From NCBI GenBank assembly GCA_045601045.1, contig JAZRZA010000011.1:1-39446 (forward strand): DNA of 39,446 nt. Direction: 5' to 3'. The DNA is from UBA1181 sp045601045. GTDB lineage: Bacteria > Bacteroidota > Bacteroidia > Bacteroidales > Paludibacteraceae. Each line of letters opens with the position of its first letter. The stretch's first letter is position 1. The position numbers were made by a program, and so were the translations under genes. The notes beneath the pieces are model-generated. The model saw only the letters and a list, made by a program, of their open reading frames with translations. It was not told the DNA's origin and searched no databases. Shown here in pieces: positions 17,501 through 23,887 of the stretch.

Positions 17501-18493
17501 ACCCTCATTGAGCTTATCCTCCACCTTGGAGATAATATTTTGGAATGAGGCAGGCAACTTGAGCGTAATCTGTTTCTCCTGGATCACACCTAGGAAATCT
17601 AATATAGAATAGGTTATGCTGAAAGCCCTAGACAACTTCTCGTAGGCCTCGCTGTTTACGAACTTTTGAATCTCCTCGACGGCTGACGACCGGATTTCCG
17701 ATATATTGGCCACTAAACGCTCCCTAATCTCCTTGTATTCCATAAGAGACTCCTTCAGCAAAGCGCTTACCTCGCCATTGATGTCATTGGTGACATCCTT
17801 TTGGATGCCGTTAGCGATGTCGTAGGCCTGATCGATAACATTCTTTACTTCCTGCTGTATCTCGTTCTTTAGGTTATTGGCAGAGATGCGGACGAACTCA
17901 ATCTCATCCTTGAACACATCCTTCGCGTTCTTAAGCAACGTAATGAGGATATGGTCGAGCACTTTTCTGGCAAAATCTTTAGAAAGGAAGTTCTCCTCAA
18001 TATTATCCTTTACATCCCGAGTGGCTTGTAAACATTCAGCCTCAACATTCTTCCATTCCGTATCGGCCAAATCCTTCACCAAGGAGAGGATTGTCTGGAT
18101 ATGGGGGATCACCGCCTCAATGAAATCGGCCACATTGTCGCTGTCAACGCCGTTTCCACCAGACTTGTCCACGATATCCTTGATCTCCTTCGACAAGCCG
18201 TCGATGGTAGAAACCAAGGACATGACTGTCCCCTTCAGTGTGTTAAGGTTCTCGTAGTGCGAGATGTCATATCCGACCTTTACGAAGATCGCGTCAATGA
18301 TATTTATCTTGCTATTCAACTGTTTTTCAAGACTAAACACCGCGCTTTTGTCCTCGTGTTCGGACGCCTCAATCGCCTCACGCACTGACACGAACTCCGT
18401 TTTCAGGTCCGCTATCAGGGCATCCTTCGTCTTTGATAGCAAATCAACCACTTTGTTCACTATCGTCGTTTCTTTCTTATTTCCTTCTGCCAT
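11504..18493 (-). CDS. Giant DUF6603-region protein (2329 residues) with long helical N-terminal half
   Basis: First gene of the giant-protein operon. Residues 1 to about 1290 are almost entirely helical, with heptad-like Ile/Val/Leu and Lys/Glu spacing, Ala/Ser/Gly-rich coiled-coil segments (about 340-450 and 620-700) and amphipathic runs such as KIKEIFEPIITSIRRVIEML. From about 1300 to 2080 the sequence turns to alternating hydrophobic beta strands with many Gly and Phe. This part carries blocks I recognise as DUF6603: GMGFSLTGLGGCLGLM (about 1779-1794), LLSIGGFHPNYTPEP (about 1938-1952), GYLGFDALFQFDPF (about 2001-2014) and SGPAPWHVDG. A polar tail follows, with FAPSLYYNMTNKEKL. There is no signal peptide or clear membrane helix, so the hydrophobic strands probably build a large groove or barrel inside a soluble assembly or at a membrane surface (inference). 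Molecular role is unknown. The helical half may give length or multimerisation. Confidence 0.88.
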   Translation of the reverse strand: MAEGNKKETTIVNKVVDLLSKTKDALIADLKTEFVSVREAIEASEHEDKSAVFSLEKQLNSKINIIDAIFVKVGYDISHYENLNTLKGTVMSLVSTIDGLSKEIKDIVDKSGGNGVDSDNVADFIEAVIPHIQTILSLVKDLADTEWKNVEAECLQATRDVKDNIEENFLSKDFARKVLDHILITLLKNAKDVFKDEIEFVRISANNLKNEIQQEVKNVIDQAYDIANGIQKDVTNDINGEVSALLKESLMEYKEIRERLVANISEIRSSAVEEIQKFVNSEAYEKLSRAFSITYSILDFLGVIQEKQITLKLPASFQNIISKVEDKLNEGGNGLKDAISNLSDKVSEASTTVQEGIDAAQEKLVETVQDASTVVSEKTSKLLGEMDQELQMTKDITNLSASAIGAVSAQLNSLYDEEKGMVSQLKSLSSGLGDQINGVLGGASTGIGKVCSEVTDSLEKVKNFTYPVKIVTISWRGVETLFTQPVAHFKALYPIESADDAENLMRRLMGIIHQINPDVPDFDSLRNLLESLLKRLQQRVIKLINEIKENVKNKVQEAIKKIKEIFEPIITSIRRVIEMLREIAVALKNRMYGVLNDIKKELAVVMDGAQEVIGEVQNTIRGQVNQYAKEIEKGAVGLSKELSKKAGSMEKEMTKFFDNADKFISDAGKSAEQLVKDGADKLEETAQSVSEETQAWINAQKKKLSCSINVPSLVKKTLADPVITCVTDIITDFPGLKLDNPLPMSTIMSLHGDVMALQSQLGKCFTVNMRESSQTVNFSEIIKKATSLSAAPSLPSFSDLGVLTLVEDAGKIIEPQLQAWSYGVLSSIKSVASPSVWKDRMDNIVTQLQAEFQNDLKNITGLMSKDGVQKLINDSASVKKQLKDNLQISDYITIVQGSLSEVVLPNPELYFDSLKSTLSNIIGQLIQLVLDKFSSIKDKLEEKVNEFKAFADAYWNGLKDLTVDTKEKIVAAIKAQHASLAENAEQIADRIIAVKDNILELIGKIKGYLSDLKSYFTDDVVAKLKGLKETIKSKLNDIKDEIIENIKSRLTDLANEIWRKIKAEVISPIIKFIKEKIVAVVKEKIRQALQKIIESITQVQEMAKDAYNQAGDKVNDIASQLAQLPCFYELSQAIRTLCGDVEKKIKENKELQNALNEIEGLGSDFKIKNLKDLPTILKKLQSAVSKSGKPGSSLLTELCSGLTLSIVPDMSSVRKEMEQKTMSLASEKVSELNKLISSQPKIEIPVDYIVWVQSLIQSTVDFVQSDMGVNQIVNLVTSIYEGIPDSVKDKALDILPSLPSLPDNAFTRELKKVSCDYDLDNKFCNVTLFNLDKKNIVENGKVTESSASLLIQVFMFVGSYSDTTKSQSADGKNEVEIKENVQTVDENGVITVEAEEIEEGRPALYFMFLVKGAAKFTLKLGEKHSLGMALDASAGGDCSQINKVNDEKAEKDAELTKLPESALGFCLTKKTSEDPHYFHGFGSVSSLSGLFSLQFNRIKKEKEEKASIIKTKYLDVNIGDYPQVAYVLYNHDYPEAVKEALNLNGFSEMKDGEESSKKDGGVTKSSGFSAGYLASIKDFEIVLKLRQNEFFNQILKDDISSKFNLSLLYDYKEGFKIGGGYNFHLDIDCSNLQLGKLRLQNLGIDIGSLKNDWGTLQFQLGSTFDVNFGPLALSFENLGIGMNLNVIKPDFSLGDWDFDGKFKFPSGIGISVDTDVVKGSGMVSYEESTGELMGFLDLNVIKKFGVAAFLMADLGTVEGHSFSMVAIVSVHFTPGIPLGMGFSLTGLGGCLGLMRMIDHSAMTTAVRQGTLASVFFIENPEKHLAEMKTTAMALFPAKDNQFFIGFLGQISYAPVLSCDLGLLFQLPDPTSIMIVGSLKVSVADSDVIRINVQFGGWLDFNKGLSFDASLVDSQIVGIKLEGDMAFRLFWGGETKGFLLSIGGFHPNYTPEPGMMVGDMKRLSMKLDYSILKIGLQTYLAVTSNSFQIGARLDLKIGWSKFGITGYLGFDALFQFDPFMFMFGAECGVSVKCGSWKLLSVDLALNVSGPAPWHVDGKAKFKFLFIPISVNFSKEWGEKTPALPDKTILVIELLENEMNNVMNWTTNASSVSSSDEEVVIERSCDEGVLLIQPFESLSFNQSAVPLDLEKPMDLCNNAVPVDYDNLKMSAIKFGDENCVEGQNIETLNNDFAPSLYYNMTNKEKLKAPSYEQFTSGFTVNASETRKMDASRTETLSREYEVTVKKTSSKTKKQGDVSSGKALASTAESVRLSEEKIYALSALINTLTSSFSMGDKLVTQTQTSDKVGYAIKNKTAFERYVKLLDSKNKNK

Positions 18494-18629
18494 ACAGTAT
18501 TGTTATGGTATTATTGCCAATCCTAAAAACCACACGTTTTGATTTATTAAACACCTAATTTTCAAACAAATAATTGATAAATCAAGTATCAACATTACCC
18601 AAAACGCCATCAATTAAATTGACGCATCA

Positions 18630-18637
18630 CAAATATA
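18630..18637 (-). promoter_or_regulatory. Candidate -7 element for the giant-protein operon
   Basis: TATATTTG on the minus strand (forward CAAATATA) matches the Bacteroides -7 consensus TAnnTTTG exactly. No TTTG is found at the -33 distance, where the sequence is only AT-rich. If used, transcription would start near 18625 and leave a 5' leader of about 130 nt before the ATG at 18493, enough room for post-transcriptional control. Confidence 0.4.
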
Positions 18638-18967
18638 TTAAATATTATTACTATAATAAATGATTATTGAATTTTATTTTAATTTATTTTGTTATTATGA
18701 TAATAATCATCTAGTTACACCGATAAATTTACAGATTAACGCAAATACATCAAGAAAAATCACTAATCGTAAATTCTACTAATCAATATGTCTCAGACCA
18801 AGCATGATTCAGCAAGGAGGAGTCGAAACTTGCTCTCTTTTCTCATGTGCAACGTCATGGAATCAGTTCCACAATAGGGAAAAACGCCAACCGAAACTAG
18901 TCGATCCCTTCTAACCTTTTTCCACCCTTGCATGACGAATTATAAAAAGCGCTCAAATCCACTTTCG

Positions 18968-18999
18968 TTTGCATATTTCAATTTTTTTTCGTAATATCG
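18968..18999 (+). promoter_or_regulatory. Candidate promoter for the HU gene pair
   Basis: TTTG (18968-18971) is followed after 20 bases by TAATATCG (18992-18999). The spacing is ideal for a Bacteroides promoter, but the -7 element has two mismatches to TAnnTTTG. Transcription would start near 19004, leaving a leader of about 30 nt. Confidence 0.35.
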
Positions 19000-19032
19000 T
19001 GCCGAATTATCTAATACAAAATATTCGGGATT

Positions 19033-19308
19033 GTGAACACGAAAGAAATCATTGCCGAAATCAAGAATCGGCTACAAATTGACGCAGAGACATCAGACAC
19101 ATTGTTTAGAGGGTTGTCCGAGGCTCTAAAAAAGGAGCTACTCGAAAATAATGTCGTGGCGTTACAAGGATTCGGTTCCTTCGAAGCGAGACGTAAGGCG
19201 GAGCGTATCTCCGTAAACCCCACTACCAAGCAGAGGATGCTTATTCCTCCGAAGCAATCAATCGCCTTCAAGCCTAGCAGCACAATCAAGGATAAATTTA
19301 ATCAGTAA
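19033..19308 (+). CDS. HU-family DNA-binding protein
   Basis: A 91-residue protein of normal HU/IHF length. HU dimers bend and compact DNA. The N-terminal helical dimerisation part (residues 1-45) is followed by the HU signature GFGSFEARRKAERISVNP (about 47-64), the DNA-grasping beta arm around Asn62-Pro63, and IPPKQSIAFKPS. The start is GTG; an in-frame TAA lies 19 bp upstream and no ATG occurs before residue 70, so GTG is the only start that keeps the family length. The next gene follows after 15 bp and also begins with an HU domain, so the two are probably co-transcribed and may heterodimerise. The gene lies divergent from the giant-protein operon. Confidence 0.93.
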   Translation: MNTKEIIAEIKNRLQIDAETSDTLFRGLSEALKKELLENNVVALQGFGSFEARRKAERISVNPTTKQRMLIPPKQSIAFKPSSTIKDKFNQ

Positions 19309-19323
19309 CCATAGAATAACATA

Positions 19324-20793
19324 ATGAATAACAAAGTCACGCTGCAAGATTTAGCAGAACAGTTATCCAACATATCTGGTCAGTCAAAAAAATTATCAGA
19401 GACCTTTTTGCGTTCCTTGACGGAAATCATCGAAGAGTCGCTTGAAAAAGATGGAATCGCAAAGGTCAAAGGGTTAGGAACATTCAAAATCATCGCCATA
19501 GAAGAGAGGAAGAGCGTTAGTGTCACAGACGGTAGCGCGGTCGTGATTCCTGCCCACAAAAAGATCACATTCACCCCGGAAAAAGAATTAAAAGAGGCTG
19601 TAAACAAACCATACGAACACCTCGAAACCTATATCCTCCCTAACGACGGACCGGTTGATTCCCCTGTCACAGACGACGAAGAGGTGGAAACCTATATGGA
19701 AGAGGAGGTCGCAGCTGCGGCAGCGGCCGTTTCCACCATGCCGAGCTCCCCTATCGGGAACATTTCCGTCAACGAGCAAGCATGCGCGTCCGAGGAGCCA
19801 ATCTCTTCTATTAGCAGCATTATGCCGCAAGAGGAGCCAAGCAATCTAGAAATAGAGACAGAGATCAAGGAAGAAGAAAAGATAACGAATGAAGTGGAGA
19901 CTCCAGTGGTGGATGTCATCCAACCAACACCAGTCACAACCACGGCTACGACGGAGGAACCTATTTCGCTAGAGAGTCAAACGACAGTGACAGATGAGCA
20001 AAAACCAGTCGAGCAAGAGACTGTAAATGTCGAAGCAACAGAGCCTGTCATAGAAAGCGAAAAGGCAGAAGAGACACCCATCTCCGCCTCAACATCTCAA
20101 GAAGCTCCAAAGGCTCAAGAGCAATCCAATACGAAAAAGAAGAGCAAGAAATCGCTTCTTTGGGTTATACTCATTTTGGCGCTGCTCATCATCGCATGCC
20201 TCATCTACGCATTGAGCAAGAACCCTAATTTCCAAGAGCAATTCAACGGCATCAAGGAGCGTATCACCAATATGATTCCTAACAGCGACAAGGAGAACAA
20301 CGGAAGCAACAACAACGCCGTAGTAACCCCAGCACCAATAGAAGACACGACCGCTGTCGCCGAAGAGCCTACGGAGAGTTCTGAAGGTGACCCATTCTTC
20401 CCAGAAGAAATCATAGAGAGCGACACAGAAGAAGTTTTGGAGGAAGAGCCAAAGATGGAGAACTACGATTGGTTTGAGGCTGAATTCAAAAAATTCATGA
20501 AGAAAGAGCATCCGAAGATCAAAGTGGAGGTCATGGGCGAGCCGATCATCGACACCATCAAAGCGGGCAAAACATTGACATCCATGTCAAGGAAGTACTA
20601 CAACGGAGGGAAGGACTTCTGGGTATACATCTACTTATACAACAAAGATGTCATCCGTAGACCAGACGATGTTCCTGCCGGCAAAGTCATCAAAATCCCG
20701 CAGCTCCACCCTTCTATGGTCAACCCAAGTTCATACGAAAGCGTGAATGCCGCCAAGGATGTGAAGGAGAGTTATTTAAGACTATTCAACTAA
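19324..20793 (+). CDS. HU domain - transmembrane - LysM-like fusion protein
   Basis: A 489-residue protein. Residues 1-95 form an HU/IHF-like domain (VTLQDLAEQL, then VKGLGTFKIIAIEERKSV). Residues about 96-265 are a long acidic, Glu/Thr/Pro/Val-rich linker without structure. KKKSKKSLLWVILILALLII (about 267-286) starts one membrane helix preceded by a Lys patch, which puts the HU domain in the cytoplasm. A second acidic linker follows. Residues about 405-460 (TIKAGKTLTSMSRKYYNGG, then KVIKIPQL) resemble a LysM peptidoglycan-binding module. The layout suggests a tether between nucleoid DNA and the cell wall. This architecture occurs in Bacteroidota, but its role is not established as far as I know. 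The gene is followed by a clear terminator, so the HU pair is a closed unit. Confidence 0.88.
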   Translation: MNNKVTLQDLAEQLSNISGQSKKLSETFLRSLTEIIEESLEKDGIAKVKGLGTFKIIAIEERKSVSVTDGSAVVIPAHKKITFTPEKELKEAVNKPYEHLETYILPNDGPVDSPVTDDEEVETYMEEEVAAAAAAVSTMPSSPIGNISVNEQACASEEPISSISSIMPQEEPSNLEIETEIKEEEKITNEVETPVVDVIQPTPVTTTATTEEPISLESQTTVTDEQKPVEQETVNVEATEPVIESEKAEETPISASTSQEAPKAQEQSNTKKKSKKSLLWVILILALLIIACLIYALSKNPNFQEQFNGIKERITNMIPNSDKENNGSNNNAVVTPAPIEDTTAVAEEPTESSEGDPFFPEEIIESDTEEVLEEEPKMENYDWFEAEFKKFMKKEHPKIKVEVMGEPIIDTIKAGKTLTSMSRKYYNGGKDFWVYIYLYNKDVIRRPDDVPAGKVIKIPQLHPSMVNPSSYESVNAAKDVKESYLRLFN

Positions 20794-20811
20794 AACGGAT
20801 CCCAATCTAAA

Positions 20812-20848
20812 AGTGCCACCCGATTTTTTTCAGGTGGCATTTCTTTTT
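20812..20848 (+). terminator. Rho-independent terminator after the HU-LysM gene
   Basis: TGCCACC (20814-20820) pairs with GGTGGCA (20833-20839), and a T-rich tail TTTCTTTTTG follows. It separates the HU pair from the moxR-bat block. Confidence 0.85.
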
Positions 20849-20912
20849 GTTAAAGCATTATAAAAAACTCATAATAGTTATTAACACGGGGAAAAGATAG
20901 ACTTTAATTGTG

Positions 20913-20920
20913 TATATTTG
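20913..20920 (+). promoter_or_regulatory. -7 element of the moxR-bat operon promoter
   Basis: TATATTTG is a perfect TAnnTTTG match 49 bp before the moxR ATG, directly after the upstream terminator. A good -33 TTTG is not seen at the expected distance. Confidence 0.6.
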
Positions 20921-20969
20921 CGATAACGTATAATTTCAAAGGGAAAAGAAATAATTAAAACATAAAGAT

Positions 20970-21965
20970 ATGAATCAGGCAAGTGACATCAGAGCTTTGA
21001 ATGAAAAGATTGAAAAGAACAGTGCATTTGTAGATACCCTCATGACTGGTATGGACCAAGCCATCGTAGGTCAAAAGCACTTGGTGGAATCATTGTTAAT
21101 CGGACTGCTCGCAGACGGACACATCTTGTTGGAAGGTGTTCCTGGTTTGGCGAAGACATTAGCTATCAAAACATTGGGACAACTCATCGACGCCAAGTAC
21201 AACCGCGTGCAGTTCACCCCAGACCTATTGCCTGCCGACGTGATCGGTACCATGATTTACAGTCAGAAGACAGAAGAATTCAACATCAAGAAGGGTCCGA
21301 TCTTCGCAAACCTAGTATTGGCCGATGAGATCAACCGTGCGCCCGCTAAAGTACAAAGTGCCCTTTTGGAGGCGATGCAAGAGCGTCAAGTCACCATCGG
21401 CGAGGAGACATTCAAGTTGCCTTCTCCATTCTTGGTAATGGCCACCCAAAACCCAGTCGAGCAAGAAGGAACCTATCCATTGCCAGAGGCTCAATTGGAC
21501 CGTTTCATGTTGAAAGTTAATATCACCTACCCTAAACCTAACGAGGAGATGTTGATTATCAGACAAAACCTCAACAAGGAGAAAAAGGAGATTAAGCCAG
21601 TCTTGACCCCAGAGGATATCATCAAGGCTAGAGGCTTGGTACAAGAGGTTTACATGGATGAAAAGATCGAGAGATACATTGTGGATATCGTATTTGCGAC
21701 CCGTTTCCCGAAAGAAAAGGGATTGGGCCACTTGAAAGATATGATCTCTTTTGGAGGTTCACCTCGCGCATCCATCAACTTAGGCTTAGCGGCACGCGCT
21801 TACGCATTGTTGAAGAAGAGAGGTTTCGTCATCCCAGAGGATGTACGTGCCATTGCCCACGACGTAATGCGCCACCGTATCGGATTGAGTTACGAGGCAG
21901 AGGCCAACAACATGACTACAGAGGAAATCATCAGCGAAATCCTTAATGCAGTCGAAGTGCCTTAA
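20970..21965 (+). CDS. moxR: MoxR-family AAA+ ATPase of the aerotolerance operon
   Basis: A 331-residue cytosolic AAA+ ATPase of the MoxR group, thought to act as a chaperone that activates partner proteins with von Willebrand factor A (VWA) domains. Visible motifs: Walker A GVPGLAKT (56-63), Walker B LVLADEIN (116-123), sensor 1 ATQNPVEQEGTYPLPEAQLD (158-177, including the arginine-finger-side loop before DRFM), and a C-terminal lid with GGSPRASINL. Length is normal. It heads the operon moxR-DUF58-membrane protein-batA-batE, the usual Bacteroides order. The likely clients are the DUF58, BatA and BatB proteins just downstream. Confidence 0.95.
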   Translation: MNQASDIRALNEKIEKNSAFVDTLMTGMDQAIVGQKHLVESLLIGLLADGHILLEGVPGLAKTLAIKTLGQLIDAKYNRVQFTPDLLPADVIGTMIYSQKTEEFNIKKGPIFANLVLADEINRAPAKVQSALLEAMQERQVTIGEETFKLPSPFLVMATQNPVEQEGTYPLPEAQLDRFMLKVNITYPKPNEEMLIIRQNLNKEKKEIKPVLTPEDIIKARGLVQEVYMDEKIERYIVDIVFATRFPKEKGLGHLKDMISFGGSPRASINLGLAARAYALLKKRGFVIPEDVRAIAHDVMRHRIGLSYEAEANNMTTEEIISEILNAVEVP

Positions 21966-22001
21966 TCAAAAGATCCATAAGCAGATAACAGAACAAAAGA
22001 G

Positions 22002-22871
22002 ATGCAAGACACGAACGAAATATTAAAGAAGGTTCGGAAAATTGAAATCAAAACGCGTGGTCTCTCCCGAAATATCTTCGCCGGAGAGTATCACACCGCG
22101 TTCAAGGGCCGTGGTATGGCATTTGCGGAGGTTCGCGAATACCAATACGGCGACGATATCCGAAACATAGACTGGAACGTGACCGCACGCTTCAACAAAC
22201 CTTTCATCAAGGTTTTCGAAGAGGAGCGTGAGATGACGATGATGTTACTCGTGGATGTATCCGCCAGTGGAGATTTCGGAACACAGGTGCAGAAAAAGAG
22301 GGAAATGATGACGGAAATCGCCGCCACCCTCGCCTTTTCCGCTATTCAAAACAACGATAAAATCGGAGTCATTTTCTTCACCGACAAAATCGAAAAGTTC
22401 ATTCCACCACAAAAAGGAAAGAAGCACGTGCTCTACATCATCCGCGAGTTGTTGGGATTCGAACCAGAAAGTCAAAAGACGAACATCGAAGAGGCGCTTA
22501 TCTACTTGACGAACGCCATCAAAAAACGATGCACCGCCTTCATCATCTCCGACTTCATTGACAAGGATTTCAAAAAATCACTCACCATAGCAAACCGCAA
22601 ACACGACATGGTCGCTTTACAGATCTACGACAAGCGTGAGGCGGAATTGCCCTCTGTCGGCTTAATACGCATGAAAGATGCGGAGAGCGGAGAGGATCTA
22701 TGGATCGACACATCCAGCGCGAAAGTGAGAAACCTCTATCATAAAAATTGGAGGGAGAGACAGGATCAAGTGAAACAAACATTGTCCCAATGCGGCGTGG
22801 ACTCCGTTTCCATCGCCACTGACGATGACTATGTAAAGGCGTTGATGAAAATATTCAAGCAACGTATGTAA
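22002..22871 (+). CDS. DUF58 (VWA-like) protein of the Bat operon
   Basis: A 289-residue soluble protein of the DUF58 family, encoded 36 bp after moxR. The family signature is clear: GEYHTAFKGRGMAFAEVREY (28-47) followed by GDDIRNIDWN. The rest is a VWA-like fold with a partial metal-ion site, DVSASGD (about 85-91), and a later SDFID. DUF58 proteins almost always accompany MoxR ATPases and are thought to be their partners. The exact activity is not established. Confidence 0.92.
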   Translation: MQDTNEILKKVRKIEIKTRGLSRNIFAGEYHTAFKGRGMAFAEVREYQYGDDIRNIDWNVTARFNKPFIKVFEEEREMTMMLLVDVSASGDFGTQVQKKREMMTEIAATLAFSAIQNNDKIGVIFFTDKIEKFIPPQKGKKHVLYIIRELLGFEPESQKTNIEEALIYLTNAIKKRCTAFIISDFIDKDFKKSLTIANRKHDMVALQIYDKREAELPSVGLIRMKDAESGEDLWIDTSSAKVRNLYHKNWRERQDQVKQTLSQCGVDSVSIATDDDYVKALMKIFKQRM

Positions 22872-22885
22872 AAGCAGTTTTAGAA

Positions 22886-23866
22886 ATGAGGAGACTATAT
22901 TTTATATTTTTCCTACTGTTCGCGACATTATCCAGCGCCTTCGCGGCGATGGTGAATGTCTCCGCAACCATGGACTCCACCACCCTATTGATCGGAGAGC
23001 AAAGAGTATTACGTTTAGAGGCGAAATATCCCAAGAGCGTGGAGATGAAATTCCCCGACCTTGAAAAAGAGACCAAACTGGCAGAAGGAATTGAGATTCT
23101 CCGCAAACATGCCAAAGATACGGTCGCATCCAAAGACGGCATGGTGAAAATCAGCCAGGAATTCATCGTAACCTCTTTTGACACAGGAAGGTACGAGATT
23201 CCTCCTTTCAGATTCACCACATCCGACCAACACTACATGACTGATAGAATCATTGTGGATGTGGTCACCATCGAAGAGGATTTCACCCAAGCGACACTCA
23301 AAAGCAATAACGACATCTATCGTCCGCCATTTAATTTCAAGAGACTGTTTCAGTACATCTCCCTATTGCTAATCTTAGTCGGAATCGTTATGGCAGTCAT
23401 ATTGTCTGTCATCTATTTCAAAAAGGAGAAGGAGAGCGATCTCCAATTCGATGAAATAGACAGACGATCGCCTAGAGAAATCGCTTTGGAGAATTTGAAC
23501 GAAATCAAGGAGGAGAAGGTTTGGACGCAAGGAGAACAAAAGAAATACCACACACAGATCACCGACACGCTTCGACACTACTTTACCGAACGGTTCAAGA
23601 TGCCAGCGATGGAGATGACCTCCGATGAGATATTTGATGAGTTGAAAAACCATGAGGAGAGTGTAGTCGTGGAGGATAAAGTGCGACAGGTATTCAAGTT
23701 GTCCGACATGGTGAAATTCGCCAAATATGAGGCTAGCGACGAGGAAAACGAGATGAGTATCATGAACGCGCTCTTCATTGTTCAGCAGACCTCACAAATC
23801 GACGAACCCCAAAACGAGACTGAAAAACAGTCCGTTAGTAACGATGAGAAAGAATTTAGATTGTAA
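22886..23866 (+). CDS. Bat-operon single-pass membrane protein (DUF4381-like cytosolic tail)
   Basis: A 326-residue protein with a signal peptide (residues 1-20, LFATLSSAFA), a periplasmic beta-rich domain (21-150), one membrane helix (about 156-178) and a cytosolic helical tail. The tail (about 220-282) begins YHTQITDTLRHYFTERF and contains FAKYEAS. It has the same pattern as the cytosolic tail of BatD in this operon (EEIAKALWGYTSDKL, then FARYAPS), so both proteins probably offer one docking module to the same partner. It lies 14 bp after the DUF58 gene and 21 bp before batA. I give no gene symbol because naming of this position varies. Confidence 0.85.
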   Translation: MRRLYFIFFLLFATLSSAFAAMVNVSATMDSTTLLIGEQRVLRLEAKYPKSVEMKFPDLEKETKLAEGIEILRKHAKDTVASKDGMVKISQEFIVTSFDTGRYEIPPFRFTTSDQHYMTDRIIVDVVTIEEDFTQATLKSNNDIYRPPFNFKRLFQYISLLLILVGIVMAVILSVIYFKKEKESDLQFDEIDRRSPREIALENLNEIKEEKVWTQGEQKKYHTQITDTLRHYFTERFKMPAMEMTSDEIFDELKNHEESVVVEDKVRQVFKLSDMVKFAKYEASDEENEMSIMNALFIVQQTSQIDEPQNETEKQSVSNDEKEFRL

Positions 23867-23887
23867 CAACAGAGTAGTAATAACAAT

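Larger units (their letters stand above)
18494..19032. other. 539-bp divergent intergenic region, AT-rich
   Basis: This region separates the minus-strand giant-protein operon from the plus-strand HU genes. Positions 18540-18780 are very AT-rich with many A/T tracts, typical of DNA bound by HU or H-NS-like proteins. Positions about 18785-18960 are more mixed in composition and contain a short inverted repeat TGGAA-TCAG-TTCCA (18858-18871). No reading frame of gene-like quality is visible. Both promoters must lie here, and a candidate for each is listed separately. Confidence 0.7.

Noticed and set aside
643..18493. Prophage tail or contractile injection apparatus as the identity of the giant-gene operon
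   Set aside because: No sheath, tube, baseplate, spike, terminase, portal or lysis protein is recognisable, and the long genes match a different set of families.
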